Source: Clostridium sp. (GTDB lineage Bacteria > Bacillota > Clostridia > Acetivibrionales > Acetivibrionaceae). From it: a DNA stretch of 64,000 bases. The notes under the pieces were generated by a model. The model worked only from the letters and a program-made list of their open reading frames with translations. It made no database searches and had not been told where the DNA came from. Position 1 is the first letter of the stretch. Each line of letters starts with the position of its first letter. A program made the translations under genes and the position numbers. The DNA is taken from positions 1 through 64,000 of the forward strand of contig JAAZML010000113.1 of assembly GCA_012798835.1 (NCBI GenBank). The letters are read 5' to 3'. Shown here piece by piece: positions 51,427 through 62,229 of this stretch.

Positions 51427-53247
51427 TTATTTTTTATTTCTAGCCTTCGCCCTAACTTCTGAATTCAATATCTTTTTTCTTAAACGTATATTCGAGGGTG
51501 TAATTTCTACAAGTTCATCATCGGCTATGAATTCTAGGGATTGCTCAAGGCTTAGGATGGTGGCTGGTGTAAGCTTTAAAGCTTCGTCTGAACCGGATGC
51601 CCTCATATTTGTTACATGCTTTTTTTTACATACGTTTACAACAATGTCTTCTTGTCTCGAATTTTCCCCAACAATCATTCCTTCGTATACCCTAGTCCCG
51701 GGTACGGTGAACAAAGAACCTCTTTCTTGGGCATTATAGAGCCCGTAGGTTACTGCCTCACCATTTTCCCATGCAACCATTGAACCCCTTTTCCTCTTGT
51801 TTACTTCGCTTTTCATCGGTTCGAACCCATAAAAGATATGATTCATTATACCATTTCCTTTTGTATCGGTCAAAAATTCTGATCTATAGCCTATAAGGCA
51901 CCTGGTGGGGATTTTAAACTCCAATCTCATATAACCCTGCTGGGCGGAAAGCATATTGATTAACTCGGCCTTGCGATCCCCAAGCTTCTCCATAACAGTG
52001 CCCATAAAATCTTCTGGAACATCAATGGTAAGGTGTTCTATTGGCTCCAGTTTTTTGCCTTCCACCTCTTTTACTATTACAGTGGGCTTGGATACTTGAA
52101 ATTCATAGCCCTCGCGTCTCATAGTTTCAATTAGGATGGAAAGGTGAAGTTCGCCCCTGCCGGATACGACAAAGGAATCAGGGGATTCGGTTTCTTCTAC
52201 CCTAAGGCTTACATTTGTCTCCAGTTCCTTGAGAAGCCTATCCCTTAAATGGCGAGATGTGACGAAGGAGCCTTCCTGCCCTGCAAAGGGGCTGTCATTT
52301 ACACTGAAGGTCATGGATATGGTTGGTTCATCAATATCAATAAAGGGAAGCGGTTCGGGGTTGGCTAAGTCGCATATTGTTTCGCCGATGGTAACATCCC
52401 CCATACCAGCGACTGCTATAATATCTCCCATCGCAGCATTGGAAGTTTCATTCCTTTTGAGGCCATCGAAGGTATAAAGTTTGCTGATTTTAACATCCGC
52501 AAAGCTTCCATCCTTCCTGCATAAAATGGCCGATTGACCTGAATGGATCTCGCCCCTTTCGACTCTACCAATAGCTATTCTCCCAATATATTCATCATAA
52601 TCTATATTTGAGACTAAAAATTGCAGCGGTTTATCCATGTAGCCCTTTGGGGGGGGGACATTGTCAATTATAACCTCAAATAAAGGAATAAGGTTTTTCG
52701 ATTTTTCATTCAGATCTGTTGTAGCATACCCCTCTCTAGATGAGGTATATACGATGGGAAAGTCTAGTTGTTCATCGTTGGCCTCGAGTTCCATAAACAG
52801 CTCCAAGACTTCATCTATTACCTCCAGCGGTCGTGCTTCGGGTCTATCGATTTTATTTATGACAACTATAGGCCTTAGATTAAGCTGCAAGGCTTTCTTT
52901 AATACAAACTTTGTCTGGGGCATTGTACCTTCAAAAGAATCCACCAACAGCAAAACGCTGTTAACCATTTTTAAAACGCGTTCAACTTCTCCACCGAAAT
53001 CGGCATGTCCGGGGGTATCTATGATGTTTATTTTAACATCTTTATAGTATACTGCGGTGTTTTTAGAAAGGATTGTTATTCCCCTTTCTCTTTCTAAATC
53101 GTTTGAATCCATAACCCTTTCAAGAACTTGCTCGTTTTTTCTAAATATGCCGCTTTGTTTAAGCATTGCGTCAACTAATGTTGTTTTTCCGTGATCAACA
53201 TGGGCTATTATTGCGATATTTCTTATATCATTCCTAATGTTTTCCAC
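51427..53247 (-). CDS. typA: Translational GTPase TypA/BipA
   Basis: IAIIAHVDHGKTTLVDAML; RERGITILSKNTAV; DTPGHADFGGEVERVL. Confidence 0.95.
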   Translation of the reverse strand: MENIRNDIRNIAIIAHVDHGKTTLVDAMLKQSGIFRKNEQVLERVMDSNDLERERGITILSKNTAVYYKDVKINIIDTPGHADFGGEVERVLKMVNSVLLLVDSFEGTMPQTKFVLKKALQLNLRPIVVINKIDRPEARPLEVIDEVLELFMELEANDEQLDFPIVYTSSREGYATTDLNEKSKNLIPLFEVIIDNVPPPKGYMDKPLQFLVSNIDYDEYIGRIAIGRVERGEIHSGQSAILCRKDGSFADVKISKLYTFDGLKRNETSNAAMGDIIAVAGMGDVTIGETICDLANPEPLPFIDIDEPTISMTFSVNDSPFAGQEGSFVTSRHLRDRLLKELETNVSLRVEETESPDSFVVSGRGELHLSILIETMRREGYEFQVSKPTVIVKEVEGKKLEPIEHLTIDVPEDFMGTVMEKLGDRKAELINMLSAQQGYMRLEFKIPTRCLIGYRSEFLTDTKGNGIMNHIFYGFEPMKSEVNKRKRGSMVAWENGEAVTYGLYNAQERGSLFTVPGTRVYEGMIVGENSRQEDIVVNVCKKKHVTNMRASGSDEALKLTPATILSLEQSLEFIADDELVEITPSNIRLRKKILNSEVRAKARNKK

Positions 53248-53365
53248 ATAAATCCCCTTCTAATCTTAATAAATTTCAAAAAATACATAATCATTCTAAA
53301 GTAGTGTGAGGGAGTTGTCAACAAGTGCTTACAATTTTTTCGAAATGGTTACCCCAAAGTTACTG

Positions 53366-53394
53366 TTGATAAAATGCGGGAGATGTGTTATACT
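53366..53394 (+). promoter_or_regulatory. Sigma-A promoter for rpsB, TTGATA-N17-TATACT
   Basis: Near-consensus hexamers, 17-nt spacer, about 100 nt upstream of rpsB start. Confidence 0.75.
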
Positions 53395-53410
53395 ACTAAA
53401 CGGAAAATAC

Positions 53411-53473
53411 GCACGTAGACTTGACTTATAGGATGGTGCCCTCGGGTGTCCTATGAGGGTGATAGCTACGGAG
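53411..53473 (+). promoter_or_regulatory. Structured 5' leader of rpsB
   Basis: cgtag(53414)/ctacg(53466) closing helix around ataggatggtgccctcgggtgtcctat hairpin; alternative gccctc/gagggt pairing. Confidence 0.6.
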
Positions 53474-53500
53474 GTATAAAACTGATGGAGGTGTATTGTA

Positions 53501-54295
53501 ATGGCAGTTGTTTCAATGAAACAATTATTGGAGGCGTGTGTTCATTTTGGTCATCAGACAAGAAGATGGAACCCAAAAATGGCTGAATATATTTTTACAG
53601 AGAGGAACGGCATCTATATCATTGATTTACAGAAAACTGTAAAAAAGATTGAGGAGGCCTATCATTTTATTCGAGAGGTGGCAATGAACGGCCAGCCGGT
53701 TCTTTTTGTAGGAACCAAAAAGCAGGCTCAAGATTCCATTAAAGAGGAAGCTCAACGCTCCGGACAATTCTTTGTAAACGCAAGATGGTTAGGCGGAATG
53801 TTAACCAACTTTAAAACAATTAAAGGAAGAATAAACAGATTAAAAGAACTTACAAAAATGGAAGAGGAAGGCATATTTGATGTTTTGCCCAAGAAAGAAG
53901 TTATAAAGCTTAGGGCGGAAATGGACAGGTTAGAAAAGTATCTTGGCGGGATTAAAGATATGGGGGGACTCCCAGGAGCACTATTTGTAGTGGATCCTAG
54001 AAAAGAAAGGATTGCTATATTAGAGGCAAGAAAACTTGGGATACCTATAGTTGCAATTGTTGATACCAATTGTGATCCCGATGAAATTGATTATGTAATT
54101 CCGGGAAATGACGATGCAATCAGAGCGGTAAAGTTAATATCGGCTACAATTGCAGATGCTGTAATTGAGGGTAGACAAGGTGAACAATTATCTGTAGATG
54201 AGGAGGTATCCGATGTGCCCTCAGCAACAGAGGAAGTAAGGAATGAAGTGCAGGGCGAGAAGGATGCCGGAGAAAAAGAACCCGTAGCAAAATAG
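53501..54295 (+). CDS. rpsB: 30S ribosomal protein S2
   Basis: [41 protein letters not shown]. Confidence 0.97.
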   Translation: MAVVSMKQLLEACVHFGHQTRRWNPKMAEYIFTERNGIYIIDLQKTVKKIEEAYHFIREVAMNGQPVLFVGTKKQAQDSIKEEAQRSGQFFVNARWLGGMLTNFKTIKGRINRLKELTKMEEEGIFDVLPKKEVIKLRAEMDRLEKYLGGIKDMGGLPGALFVVDPRKERIAILEARKLGIPIVAIVDTNCDPDEIDYVIPGNDDAIRAVKLISATIADAVIEGRQGEQLSVDEEVSDVPSATEEVRNEVQGEKDAGEKEPVAK

Positions 54296-54304
54296 TAAAT
54301 ATGG

Positions 54305-54334
54305 ACTCTAGTTCCTGTGAACAGGGACTAGAGT
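54305..54334 (+). terminator. rpsB-tsf intergenic hairpin
   Basis: actctagttcctgt-ga-acagggactagagt. Confidence 0.6.
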
Positions 54335-54481
54335 TTAGATATCATTCTTGGTGGGACAAAATAGGCTAATATACTGATGGCCTGCTAAGTTTATTGGTAT
54401 AAGTGGGTTTAAAATACGGTTTAACTGTAAATAATATTTTTATTATAGACTTAAAAATTAAGAAGGCTTGGAGGGATTCGA

Positions 54482-55129
54482 TTGATTACTGCCAAAATGG
54501 TAAAAGTACTTCGAGAAAGAACTGGTTCGGGTATGATGGATTGTAAAAAGGCACTTACGGAGTCCGAAGGGGATATGGATAAAGCTGTCGAGATTCTAAG
54601 GGAAAGGGGCTTGGCCGCTGTGGCAAAAAAGGCCGGGAGAATAGCGGCTGAGGGTCTAGTCGGTTCCTATATTCACGGTGACGGGCGAATTGGCGTTCTG
54701 GTTGAGGTTAATATAGAGACTGATTTTGCAGCAAAAAATGAAGCATTTAAAACTTTCGTAAGGGACATCGCAATGCACATTGCAGCAAGCAAACCCGAAT
54801 ACATAGCCAGAGAAGAGGTTCCAACAGATAGAATTGAAAAGGAAAAAGAGATTCTAAAAACCCAGGCACTGAATGAGGGAAAACCTGAGAAAATTATCGA
54901 TAAAATGGTGGAGGGTAGAATAGACAAGTATTTTAAAGAAATATGTCTTTTGGAGCAGCCATGGATTAAGGATCCGGACAAAACAATTCAGCAACTATTA
55001 AATGAAAAGATTGCAGCTATAGGGGAAAATATAAATATTAGAAGGTTTGTAAGATACGAAAGAGGCGAGGGAATAGAAAAAAAGGAAGAGGATTTTGCAC
55101 AAGAGGTTGCAAAACAGATGGGCAACTAA
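54482..55129 (+). CDS. tsf: Elongation factor Ts
   Basis: [47 protein letters not shown]. Confidence 0.97.
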   Translation: MITAKMVKVLRERTGSGMMDCKKALTESEGDMDKAVEILRERGLAAVAKKAGRIAAEGLVGSYIHGDGRIGVLVEVNIETDFAAKNEAFKTFVRDIAMHIAASKPEYIAREEVPTDRIEKEKEILKTQALNEGKPEKIIDKMVEGRIDKYFKEICLLEQPWIKDPDKTIQQLLNEKIAAIGENINIRRFVRYERGEGIEKKEEDFAQEVAKQMGN

Positions 55130-55138
55130 TCAAATAGA

Positions 55139-55182
55139 TATAAAGAAGGAACATATAAATGTTTATATGTTCCTTCTTTATA
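55139..55182. terminator. tsf-pyrH intergenic hairpin, perfect 21-bp arms
   Basis: tataaagaaggaacatataaa-tg-tttatatgttccttctttata. Confidence 0.7.
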
Positions 55183-55340
55183 GGTTAAGCCAACGAAAAC
55201 AATTTGCCTAGTGCAAGGAAAGGTTCTTTTCGAGTAAGAAATAAAAATCCCAAGGGGTTTTATACCAAAGTTATTGATATGGGTTTTAATCAAGGTTGTT
55301 GTGTGTTAGAATAACATTAAAGAGCGGGGGAATATCTTTT

Positions 55341-56048
55341 ATGCAAAAGACCAAATATAAAAGAATTATGTTAAAAATAAGTGGTGAGGCCTTAGCCGGG
55401 AAACGAGGACACGGAATTGATACGGATACAGTAAATGAAGTCTGCTCAAAAATTAAAGATGTTCATGCTTTCGGGGTAGAGATAGCTATTGTGGTCGGGG
55501 GAGGCAACTTTTGGAGGGGAAGGAAAGGAAAAGGAATGGATCGTACCACAGCCGATCATATGGGAATGCTTGCTACGGTTATCAACGCTCTTGGTCTTCA
55601 GGATGCTTTAGAATCCCACGGGGTTCCAACTAGGGTTCAGACGGCTATAGATATGAGACAGATAGCAGAGCCCTACATAAGGAGGAAGGCAGTAAGACAT
55701 CTTGAAAAGAACAGGATAGTTATTTTCGCGTGCGGCACGGGCAATCCGTATTTTTCAACCGATACCACGGCAGCATTGAGGGCGGCCGAGATTGACGCAG
55801 AGGTCATACTTTTAGCAAAAAAGGTAGACGGTGTATATGACAGTGATCCCCATAAGAATCCCAATGCCCAAAAGTTCGACAAATTATCTTTTTTGGATGT
55901 GTTAAACAAAGAATTAGGTGTTATGGATTCGACGGCAGCTTCACTTTGCAAAGATAATAGTATTCCGATTATAGTTTTTGGTTTGGACAACCCAGAAAAT
56001 ATTATTAAGGTTGTACTAGGCGAGTGTATTGGTACAACGGTAATGTAA
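55341..56048 (+). CDS. pyrH: UMP kinase
   Basis: [48 protein letters not shown]-like; start MQKTK at 55341. Confidence 0.96.
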   Translation: MQKTKYKRIMLKISGEALAGKRGHGIDTDTVNEVCSKIKDVHAFGVEIAIVVGGGNFWRGRKGKGMDRTTADHMGMLATVINALGLQDALESHGVPTRVQTAIDMRQIAEPYIRRKAVRHLEKNRIVIFACGTGNPYFSTDTTAALRAAEIDAEVILLAKKVDGVYDSDPHKNPNAQKFDKLSFLDVLNKELGVMDSTAASLCKDNSIPIIVFGLDNPENIIKVVLGECIGTTVM

Positions 56049-56069
56049 AAAAATAAGGAGGAATGTATC

Positions 56070-56627
56070 ATGTCAAGAGAAGAGTATAGGGTTATTGAAG
56101 AGAAAATGGGTAAAACCATAGGCGTGCTGAAGGATGAGCTCAATACCATAAGGGCGGGCAGGGCCAATGCATCTATTCTTGATAGAATAATGGTTAATTA
56201 TTACGGAACTCCTACACCTATTAATCAAATGGCTAGTGTATCCATACCGGAACCTAGGGTAATAGTTATACAGCCCTGGGATTCTAATGTTCTAAAGGAT
56301 ATCGAAAAGGAAATCTTAAAATCAGATTTGGGGATAAACCCCAACAATGATGGTAAGGTTATAAGATTAGTTTTTCCCATCCCTACTGAGGAGAGGAGAA
56401 AAGAGCTAACAAAGACGGTTAGAAAATTTGGCGAGGAAGCCAAAATATCCATAAGATCCATCCGACGGGATGGAATTGAGCAAATGAAATCACTGGAGAA
56501 AAGCAGTGAAATTACGGAAGACGAACTTAGAAATTCTGAAAAGGATATTCAAAAGATTACAGATAAGTACACAGAGGAAATCGATGATATAATCCAGTCG
56601 AAGGAAAAGGAGATACTTGAGGTTTAA
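56070..56627 (+). CDS. frr: Ribosome recycling factor
   Basis: [44 protein letters not shown]. Confidence 0.97.
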   Translation: MSREEYRVIEEKMGKTIGVLKDELNTIRAGRANASILDRIMVNYYGTPTPINQMASVSIPEPRVIVIQPWDSNVLKDIEKEILKSDLGINPNNDGKVIRLVFPIPTEERRKELTKTVRKFGEEAKISIRSIRRDGIEQMKSLEKSSEITEDELRNSEKDIQKITDKYTEEIDDIIQSKEKEILEV

Positions 56628-56631
56628 GAAT

Positions 56632-56832
56632 ATGGAGCCAAGAAGCATAATAGGGTTTGTATTGGGAGATGCAAAAATTATGTTAAGTGAGGCGGGAAGA
56701 AATATTGCCGCTATCCGATTGACATCAGAGCCCAAGACCCGTCCCAAAGAAATAGACCCCTCCTTTAGGGTGGTAAACGTAACCGATAAGGGAGAAGAAG
56801 GTTTAGTGATTACTGTTTGCAAACCCCTCTAA
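56632..56832 (+). CDS. Small 66-aa protein, possible stand-alone PASTA-like domain
   Basis: MEPRSIIGFVLGDAKIMLSEAGRNIAAIRLTSEPKTRPKEIDPSFRVVNVTDKGEEGLVITVCKPL; sits between frr and uppS. Confidence 0.65.
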   Translation: MEPRSIIGFVLGDAKIMLSEAGRNIAAIRLTSEPKTRPKEIDPSFRVVNVTDKGEEGLVITVCKPL

Positions 56833-56943
56833 ATTATAGGGGGGTTTATAATATCATGGGAATGTTGATTTTAATCGGGCTTATATATATAATGAGATAA
56901 TAATTGCAACAAAAAAGATATAATGGGGTCAATGGAGGGTGAG

Positions 56944-57696
56944 ATGGGCTTTATTAGGGGATTACTCAAAAAAAAGAGAAGAACCGATATAGACTATAAT
57001 AATTTGCCGAAGCATATTGCTATAATTATGGATGGAAACGGTAGATGGGCAAGAAGAAGAATGATTCCGCGTTCCTTAGGCCATAGGGAAGGCGCAAAAA
57101 CCCTAAAAAAGATAACAACTTTTTGTGGGAAAATAGGCATAAAGTACCTAACTGTTTATGCTTTTTCCACTGAAAATTGGAGTCGTCCCCAAAAAGAGGT
57201 CGATGCATTGATGTCACTGCTTCTTGAATACTTAAAAAATGCCGAAACGCATATAGGTGGCAAGGATGTTCGTATTCAGACCATAGGAGATACAAGCATA
57301 TTCAGTACAGAAATAAAAAAAGAGATAGAAAGGGTCACCAGACTAACGTCAAAAAACACCGGGTTGACGTTGAACATAGCATTAAATTATGGGGGCAGGG
57401 ATGAAATAATAAATGCCATAAGAAAAATGGCGGGGGATATACTTGGCGGAAAAATAAGACCCGATACAATTAGTAAAAAAATGTTAGAGGATAGGCTTTA
57501 TACTGCAGGAATGCCAGAGTTGGATCTTCTGATTAGACCCGGTGGGGAAAAGAGATTAAGTAATTTTTTGTTGTGGCAATCGGCTTATACTGAGCTGTGG
57601 TACACCGAAGTTTTATGGCCCGATTTTCAAGAAAAGCATATGATTGGGGCTATTTTAGATTACCAGATTAGAAATAGACGATTTGGAGGGATATAA
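56944..57696 (+). CDS. uppS: Isoprenyl transferase (undecaprenyl diphosphate synthase)
   Basis: HIAIIMDGNGRWARRRMIPRSLGHREGA; LTVYAFSTENWSRP; LLIRPGGEKRLSNFLLWQSAYTELWY; ATG 56944 behind ggagggtgag. Confidence 0.96.
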   Translation: MGFIRGLLKKKRRTDIDYNNLPKHIAIIMDGNGRWARRRMIPRSLGHREGAKTLKKITTFCGKIGIKYLTVYAFSTENWSRPQKEVDALMSLLLEYLKNAETHIGGKDVRIQTIGDTSIFSTEIKKEIERVTRLTSKNTGLTLNIALNYGGRDEIINAIRKMAGDILGGKIRPDTISKKMLEDRLYTAGMPELDLLIRPGGEKRLSNFLLWQSAYTELWYTEVLWPDFQEKHMIGAILDYQIRNRRFGGI

Positions 57697-57698
57697 GA

Positions 57699-58541
57699 TT
57701 GCTTAAGACAAGGGTGGCGAGTGCGGCTGTGGCAATTTTCATGCTTATTGCCATCGTATGTTTAGGAAAAACAATTTTGGGCTTGGCGGTATTTGTTATA
57801 TCAATAATTGCAATGCATGAGTATTTCAAAGCAATTGAAAAAGCACAATATAGACCTGCTAAATTTGCAGGTTACCTATCATGCCTTTATATATTGGTGC
57901 TTTGTTTTACTAGTTTTACTACGAATTTTTTAGATTTTTTTAAACATATATACTCGTTAAGAATACTGGCTATGGGTATATTTTCTGTAATGATAATTCT
58001 TATGTTTTATATTATATTTTTAAATAAAGAATATAATATAGTAGATATTTCCCTAACCTTTTTTGCAGTGTTCTACATAGTATTTCTTCTTTCGTTTATT
58101 GTGCTCACCGCCAATATGAAAAATGGTTTCTTTTTCATATGGTTTATTTTTATTGGCGCCTTTGCCACCGACACATTTGCATATTTTTCGGGACGTATTT
58201 TTGGGAAGAGGAAACTTTTGCCCTCCATAAGCCCTAAAAAGACAGTTGAGGGGGCAATAGGGGGAGTTGTGGGTTGTGTACTAATCACTCTGCTTTATGG
58301 AATATATCTAAATATGAGGGAATACATTGGCTTTATTCCTCCAAACCACTTTATTATATTAGGAGCTATATGCGGAGTCATATCCCAGATGGGTGATTGG
58401 GGTGCCTCCTCCATAAAACGATACACGAAGATCAAAGATTTTGGAAATATTATGCCTGGACACGGAGGGGTACTCGACAGATTAGATAGTATATTGTTTA
58501 CCGCTCCCATAGTTTATTTTTATTTTAGCTTTATTATTTAG
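57699..58541 (+). CDS. cdsA: Phosphatidate cytidylyltransferase (TTG start)
   Basis: TDTFAYFSGRIFGKRKLLPSISPKKTVEGAIGG; SQMGDWGASSIKRYTKIKDFGNIMPGHGGVLDRLDS. Confidence 0.95.
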   Translation: MLKTRVASAAVAIFMLIAIVCLGKTILGLAVFVISIIAMHEYFKAIEKAQYRPAKFAGYLSCLYILVLCFTSFTTNFLDFFKHIYSLRILAMGIFSVMIILMFYIIFLNKEYNIVDISLTFFAVFYIVFLLSFIVLTANMKNGFFFIWFIFIGAFATDTFAYFSGRIFGKRKLLPSISPKKTVEGAIGGVVGCVLITLLYGIYLNMREYIGFIPPNHFIILGAICGVISQMGDWGASSIKRYTKIKDFGNIMPGHGGVLDRLDSILFTAPIVYFYFSFII

Positions 58542-58682
58542 TTAAATATGGCACTAATGGACAACGGATTTTATAAACCGCTCGTGTAAATCTTATATTA
58601 GGCTGTTTATGTCATATCATGAGCTTAGTGAAATATAAGCATTATAAAGAAGCGGAATACTAATAGACCAAAGGAGACATGG

Positions 58683-59840
58683 ATGGTAAAGAGAATTTCG
58701 ATTTTGGGTTCTACAGGTTCTATAGGCACTCAAACTTTGGATGTTGCAAGACATCTTAATATAAAGGTTGAAGGATTGGCAGCAAATACAAATATTGATC
58801 TTTTAGAAAAACAGGTCAGAGAATTTAATCCCAGTATAATAGCGGTAATGAATGAGGATTATGCGAAGATTTTAAATTCAAGGCTTTCAGGGATCTCCGT
58901 TGAGGTATTAAGTGGCATTGAGGGATTTAAAAGAGTGGCATCTATAGAGAATGTTAAGACTGTTGTTTCTTCCATTGTAGGAGTTGCAGGCCTTATTCCC
59001 ACAATGGAGGCCATTAAAAATGGTAAAGATATTGCACTTGCAAACAAGGAAACACTTGTTACTGCAGGTTCAATTGTTATGGGAGAGGCCTTTAAAAGGG
59101 GTGTAAACATCTTTCCTGTAGACAGCGAGCATTCGGCTATTTTTCAATGCTTAATGGGGAACAATATAAAGGATGTAGCAAAAATTATATTGACCGCATC
59201 AGGTGGTCCATTTTGGGGAAGAAAAAAAGATGAACTCGGGGATGTGTCTGTGGAAGAGGCGCTAAAGCATCCAAATTGGAGTATGGGAAATAAGATAAGT
59301 ATTGATTCGGCTACAATGATGAATAAAGGTCTAGAGGTTATAGAGGCAAGATGGCTTTTTGGAATACCTTTGGATAGGATTGAAGTGTTAATCCATCCTC
59401 AAAGTGTTATTCACTCAATGGTGGAATATGCAGATGGCGCAGTAATGGCGCAACTGGGGGCTCCGGATATGAAACTTCCTATACAGTTGGCACTTACATA
59501 CCCAAAACGTCTGCCCAATAAGTTTGCCAAGCTTGATTTTGCCAAATACAATTCTCTTACCTTTGCTTCCCCCGATATGGAAACTTTCCCCTGCCTTAGA
59601 CTTGCTTACGATGCACTAAGGCTCGGGGGCACTATGCCGGCAGTATTAAATGCGGCAAACGAGAAAGCTGTACAATTATTCATAGAAAATAAAATCCGCT
59701 TCTTGGATATTCCAAGAGTTATTGAAAAAGCGATGGGAGATCATTGTGTTAAGATGGATCCTAGTCTTTGTGATATAATTGAGGTTGATTCTTGGGTGAG
59801 GGAGCGAATTAAAAGGGATAATAGATATATTGGATACTAA
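58683..59840 (+). CDS. dxr: 1-deoxy-D-xylulose 5-phosphate reductoisomerase
   Basis: ILGSTGSIGTQTLDVA; ALANKETLVTAG; PVDSEHSAIFQCL; SIDSATMMNKGLEVIEARWLF. Confidence 0.96.
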   Translation: MVKRISILGSTGSIGTQTLDVARHLNIKVEGLAANTNIDLLEKQVREFNPSIIAVMNEDYAKILNSRLSGISVEVLSGIEGFKRVASIENVKTVVSSIVGVAGLIPTMEAIKNGKDIALANKETLVTAGSIVMGEAFKRGVNIFPVDSEHSAIFQCLMGNNIKDVAKIILTASGGPFWGRKKDELGDVSVEEALKHPNWSMGNKISIDSATMMNKGLEVIEARWLFGIPLDRIEVLIHPQSVIHSMVEYADGAVMAQLGAPDMKLPIQLALTYPKRLPNKFAKLDFAKYNSLTFASPDMETFPCLRLAYDALRLGGTMPAVLNAANEKAVQLFIENKIRFLDIPRVIEKAMGDHCVKMDPSLCDIIEVDSWVRERIKRDNRYIGY

Positions 59841-59861
59841 TACTTTTGAAGGAGGTTTTAT

Positions 59862-61136
59862 ATGAGACTTTTAATGGTTTTTATGGCGTTTAATCTAATT
59901 GTTATGATCCATGAGTTGGGACATTTTACTGTTGCAAAATTGGCGGGTATAAAAGTTAAGGAGTTTTCTCTTTTTGTAGGGCCCAGGCTTTTTGGTTTTA
60001 CAAAGGGAGAAACGACATATTCCCTAAGACTGTTTCCAATACTTGCATACGTAAAGATGGAGGGAGAGGAAGAAGAATCAGAAAGCGAAAGGGCATTTAT
60101 CAACAAGCCTGTATGGGTTAGGGCTGCAGTTATAGCAGCAGGGCCTTTAGCAAATCTTTTTCTAGCCTTCCTAATTATTACCATTGTATATTCTGCAACT
60201 GGTTATAATACAAGGGTTGTAAGCCAAGTTGATGTGGATTCCGCCGCTTATAATATGGGTATCAAGAGCGGGGATAAGATTGTAGGCTATGCTAATAAGC
60301 ATATATATGATCCCACGGAGGTAATACTATTTTTGCATATAACAAAGGGCGAACCAACCCAAATAAAGATTAAAAGGGATGGGAAAACCATCAAAACAGA
60401 TATCACGCCTAAAATTGAAAGAGACTATCATTTGGGGTTTTACGCCAATAACGTAGAAGGGGAAACAAATATTATATCAGATTTCATAAGCGGTTCCCCA
60501 GCAGAAAAGGCGGGTATGCAGCAGGGTGATAAAATAGTATCCCTAAACGATATAGGGGTAACGAGCATAGAGGAAATTAAAGCTGTCCTGCGAGAAAACG
60601 GGGAGGCAGCTATTGATGTTTACTTCGAAAGGCAAGGCAGAAGGGAAATTTTAAATATTACGCCCGAGTATAGCGAGAACTATTCCCTTGGGATAATGTT
60701 TTCTAGGGCCGATGGAGGAGGACTTTTTGGCACAATGGGAAGTGCTGCGGGTTTTACCTTTTCAAATATCCGGATGGTTCCTTACAGCTTGTATTGGCTA
60801 ATAACAGGGAAGGTATCTTTTAGGGATATGACAGGGCCTGTAGGTATTGTCAGTACCATGAATGAGGTTGCTAAAAGCAGTGAGACATTTATGGATGCGT
60901 TTTTAAATATTCTTTTATGGACAGGGTTAATAAGTGCCGCAATTGGGGCCACAAACCTAGTTCCCTTTCCAGCACTGGATGGAAGTAAGCTTTTAATATT
61001 GATTATTGAGGGTGTAAGTAGAAAAAAAATACCCGCAGATAAAGAAGCTGTGATTGCGTCAATAGGATTTTTTATTTTGATAGGTCTGTCGATATTTGTG
61101 ATGGCCAACGATATAATGAGATTCATTGTTAAATGA
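59862..61136 (+). CDS. rseP: RIP metalloprotease RseP
   Basis: MIHELGHFTVAKLAGIKVKEFSLFVGP (HExxH); PDZ; NLVPFPALDGSKLL. Confidence 0.95.
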   Translation: MRLLMVFMAFNLIVMIHELGHFTVAKLAGIKVKEFSLFVGPRLFGFTKGETTYSLRLFPILAYVKMEGEEEESESERAFINKPVWVRAAVIAAGPLANLFLAFLIITIVYSATGYNTRVVSQVDVDSAAYNMGIKSGDKIVGYANKHIYDPTEVILFLHITKGEPTQIKIKRDGKTIKTDITPKIERDYHLGFYANNVEGETNIISDFISGSPAEKAGMQQGDKIVSLNDIGVTSIEEIKAVLRENGEAAIDVYFERQGRREILNITPEYSENYSLGIMFSRADGGGLFGTMGSAAGFTFSNIRMVPYSLYWLITGKVSFRDMTGPVGIVSTMNEVAKSSETFMDAFLNILLWTGLISAAIGATNLVPFPALDGSKLLILIIEGVSRKKIPADKEAVIASIGFFILIGLSIFVMANDIMRFIVK

Positions 61137-61150
61137 GGGAGAAACAATAA

Positions 61151-62206
61151 ATGGAATGTATTAGGCGAAAAAGGACCAAAAAAATTAGGGTTGGAGGAAT
61201 CTTTATCGGGGGTGGGGAACCCGTTTCTGTACAGTCAATGACAAATACCGATACAAGGGATGTTGCCTCCACCACCGATCAGGTAAGGGTACTTACGGAA
61301 GAGGGATGCGATATAATAAGGCTTGCGGTGCCGGACGATAGTGCTGCGGACTCATTAAAAAGCATAAAACGCTCCATGAAAATACCCCTAGTTGCGGATA
61401 TCCATTTTGATTATAGGCTTGCAATAGCAAGCATGGAAAATGGGGCCGACAAGATAAGAATAAACCCCGGTAATATCGGCGATATTGGAAGGGTCAAAAA
61501 GGTTGTGGATGTTGCAAAGCAAAGGGAGATACCCATTCGCATAGGAGTAAATGCTGGATCCTTGGAAAAGAATTTAATAGCAAAGTATGGAGTGACGGCC
61601 CATGCAATGGTGGAAAGTGTCTTAGGACATGTGCGTATACTGGAGGGGCTGGATTTTGGCAACATCATAATTTCCCTAAAATCATCCAGTGTTCCGATGA
61701 CCATTGCCGCATATAGGGAAATATCAGAAAGGATAGATTATCCCCTCCATATCGGCGTTACCGAGGCGGGAACCCTTTTTGGGGGCACCATTAAATCCTG
61801 TGTAGGCTTAGGGTGTTTATTAGCCGAGGGTATAGGGGATACAATTAGAGTATCCCTCACGGGAGATCCCAGGGAAGAAATTAGGGTGGGTTATGAAATA
61901 TTAAAATCCCTAGGTATTAAAAAGCAGGGAATAGAGATTATTTCCTGCCCTACCTGCGGAAGGTGCCGGATAGATCTTATAAAAATAGCCCAAGAGGTGG
62001 AAAGGCGTCTGATGGGATTAGATAAAACCCTAAAGGTCGCTGTTATGGGGTGTGCGGTAAATGGACCAGGTGAAGCCAAGGAGGCGGATATTGGAATAGC
62101 AGGGGGCGAAGGGGAAGCACTTCTTTTTAAAAAGGGGGAGATAATAAAAAAAGTCCCTCAGGAGGAAGTTGTGGATGTATTAGTAAAAGAGGTATTGGGG
62201 ATGTAG
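61151..62206 (+). CDS. ispG: 4-hydroxy-3-methylbut-2-enyl-diphosphate synthase
   Basis: VSVQSMTNTDTRD; IPLVADIHFDYRLAIASME; SCPTCGRCRIDL; VMGCAVNGPGEAKEADIG. Confidence 0.96.
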   Translation: MECIRRKRTKKIRVGGIFIGGGEPVSVQSMTNTDTRDVASTTDQVRVLTEEGCDIIRLAVPDDSAADSLKSIKRSMKIPLVADIHFDYRLAIASMENGADKIRINPGNIGDIGRVKKVVDVAKQREIPIRIGVNAGSLEKNLIAKYGVTAHAMVESVLGHVRILEGLDFGNIIISLKSSSVPMTIAAYREISERIDYPLHIGVTEAGTLFGGTIKSCVGLGCLLAEGIGDTIRVSLTGDPREEIRVGYEILKSLGIKKQGIEIISCPTCGRCRIDLIKIAQEVERRLMGLDKTLKVAVMGCAVNGPGEAKEADIGIAGGEGEALLFKKGEIIKKVPQEEVVDVLVKEVLGM

Positions 62207-62229
62207 CAGAGAAAAGAAGGGGTCTTGCC

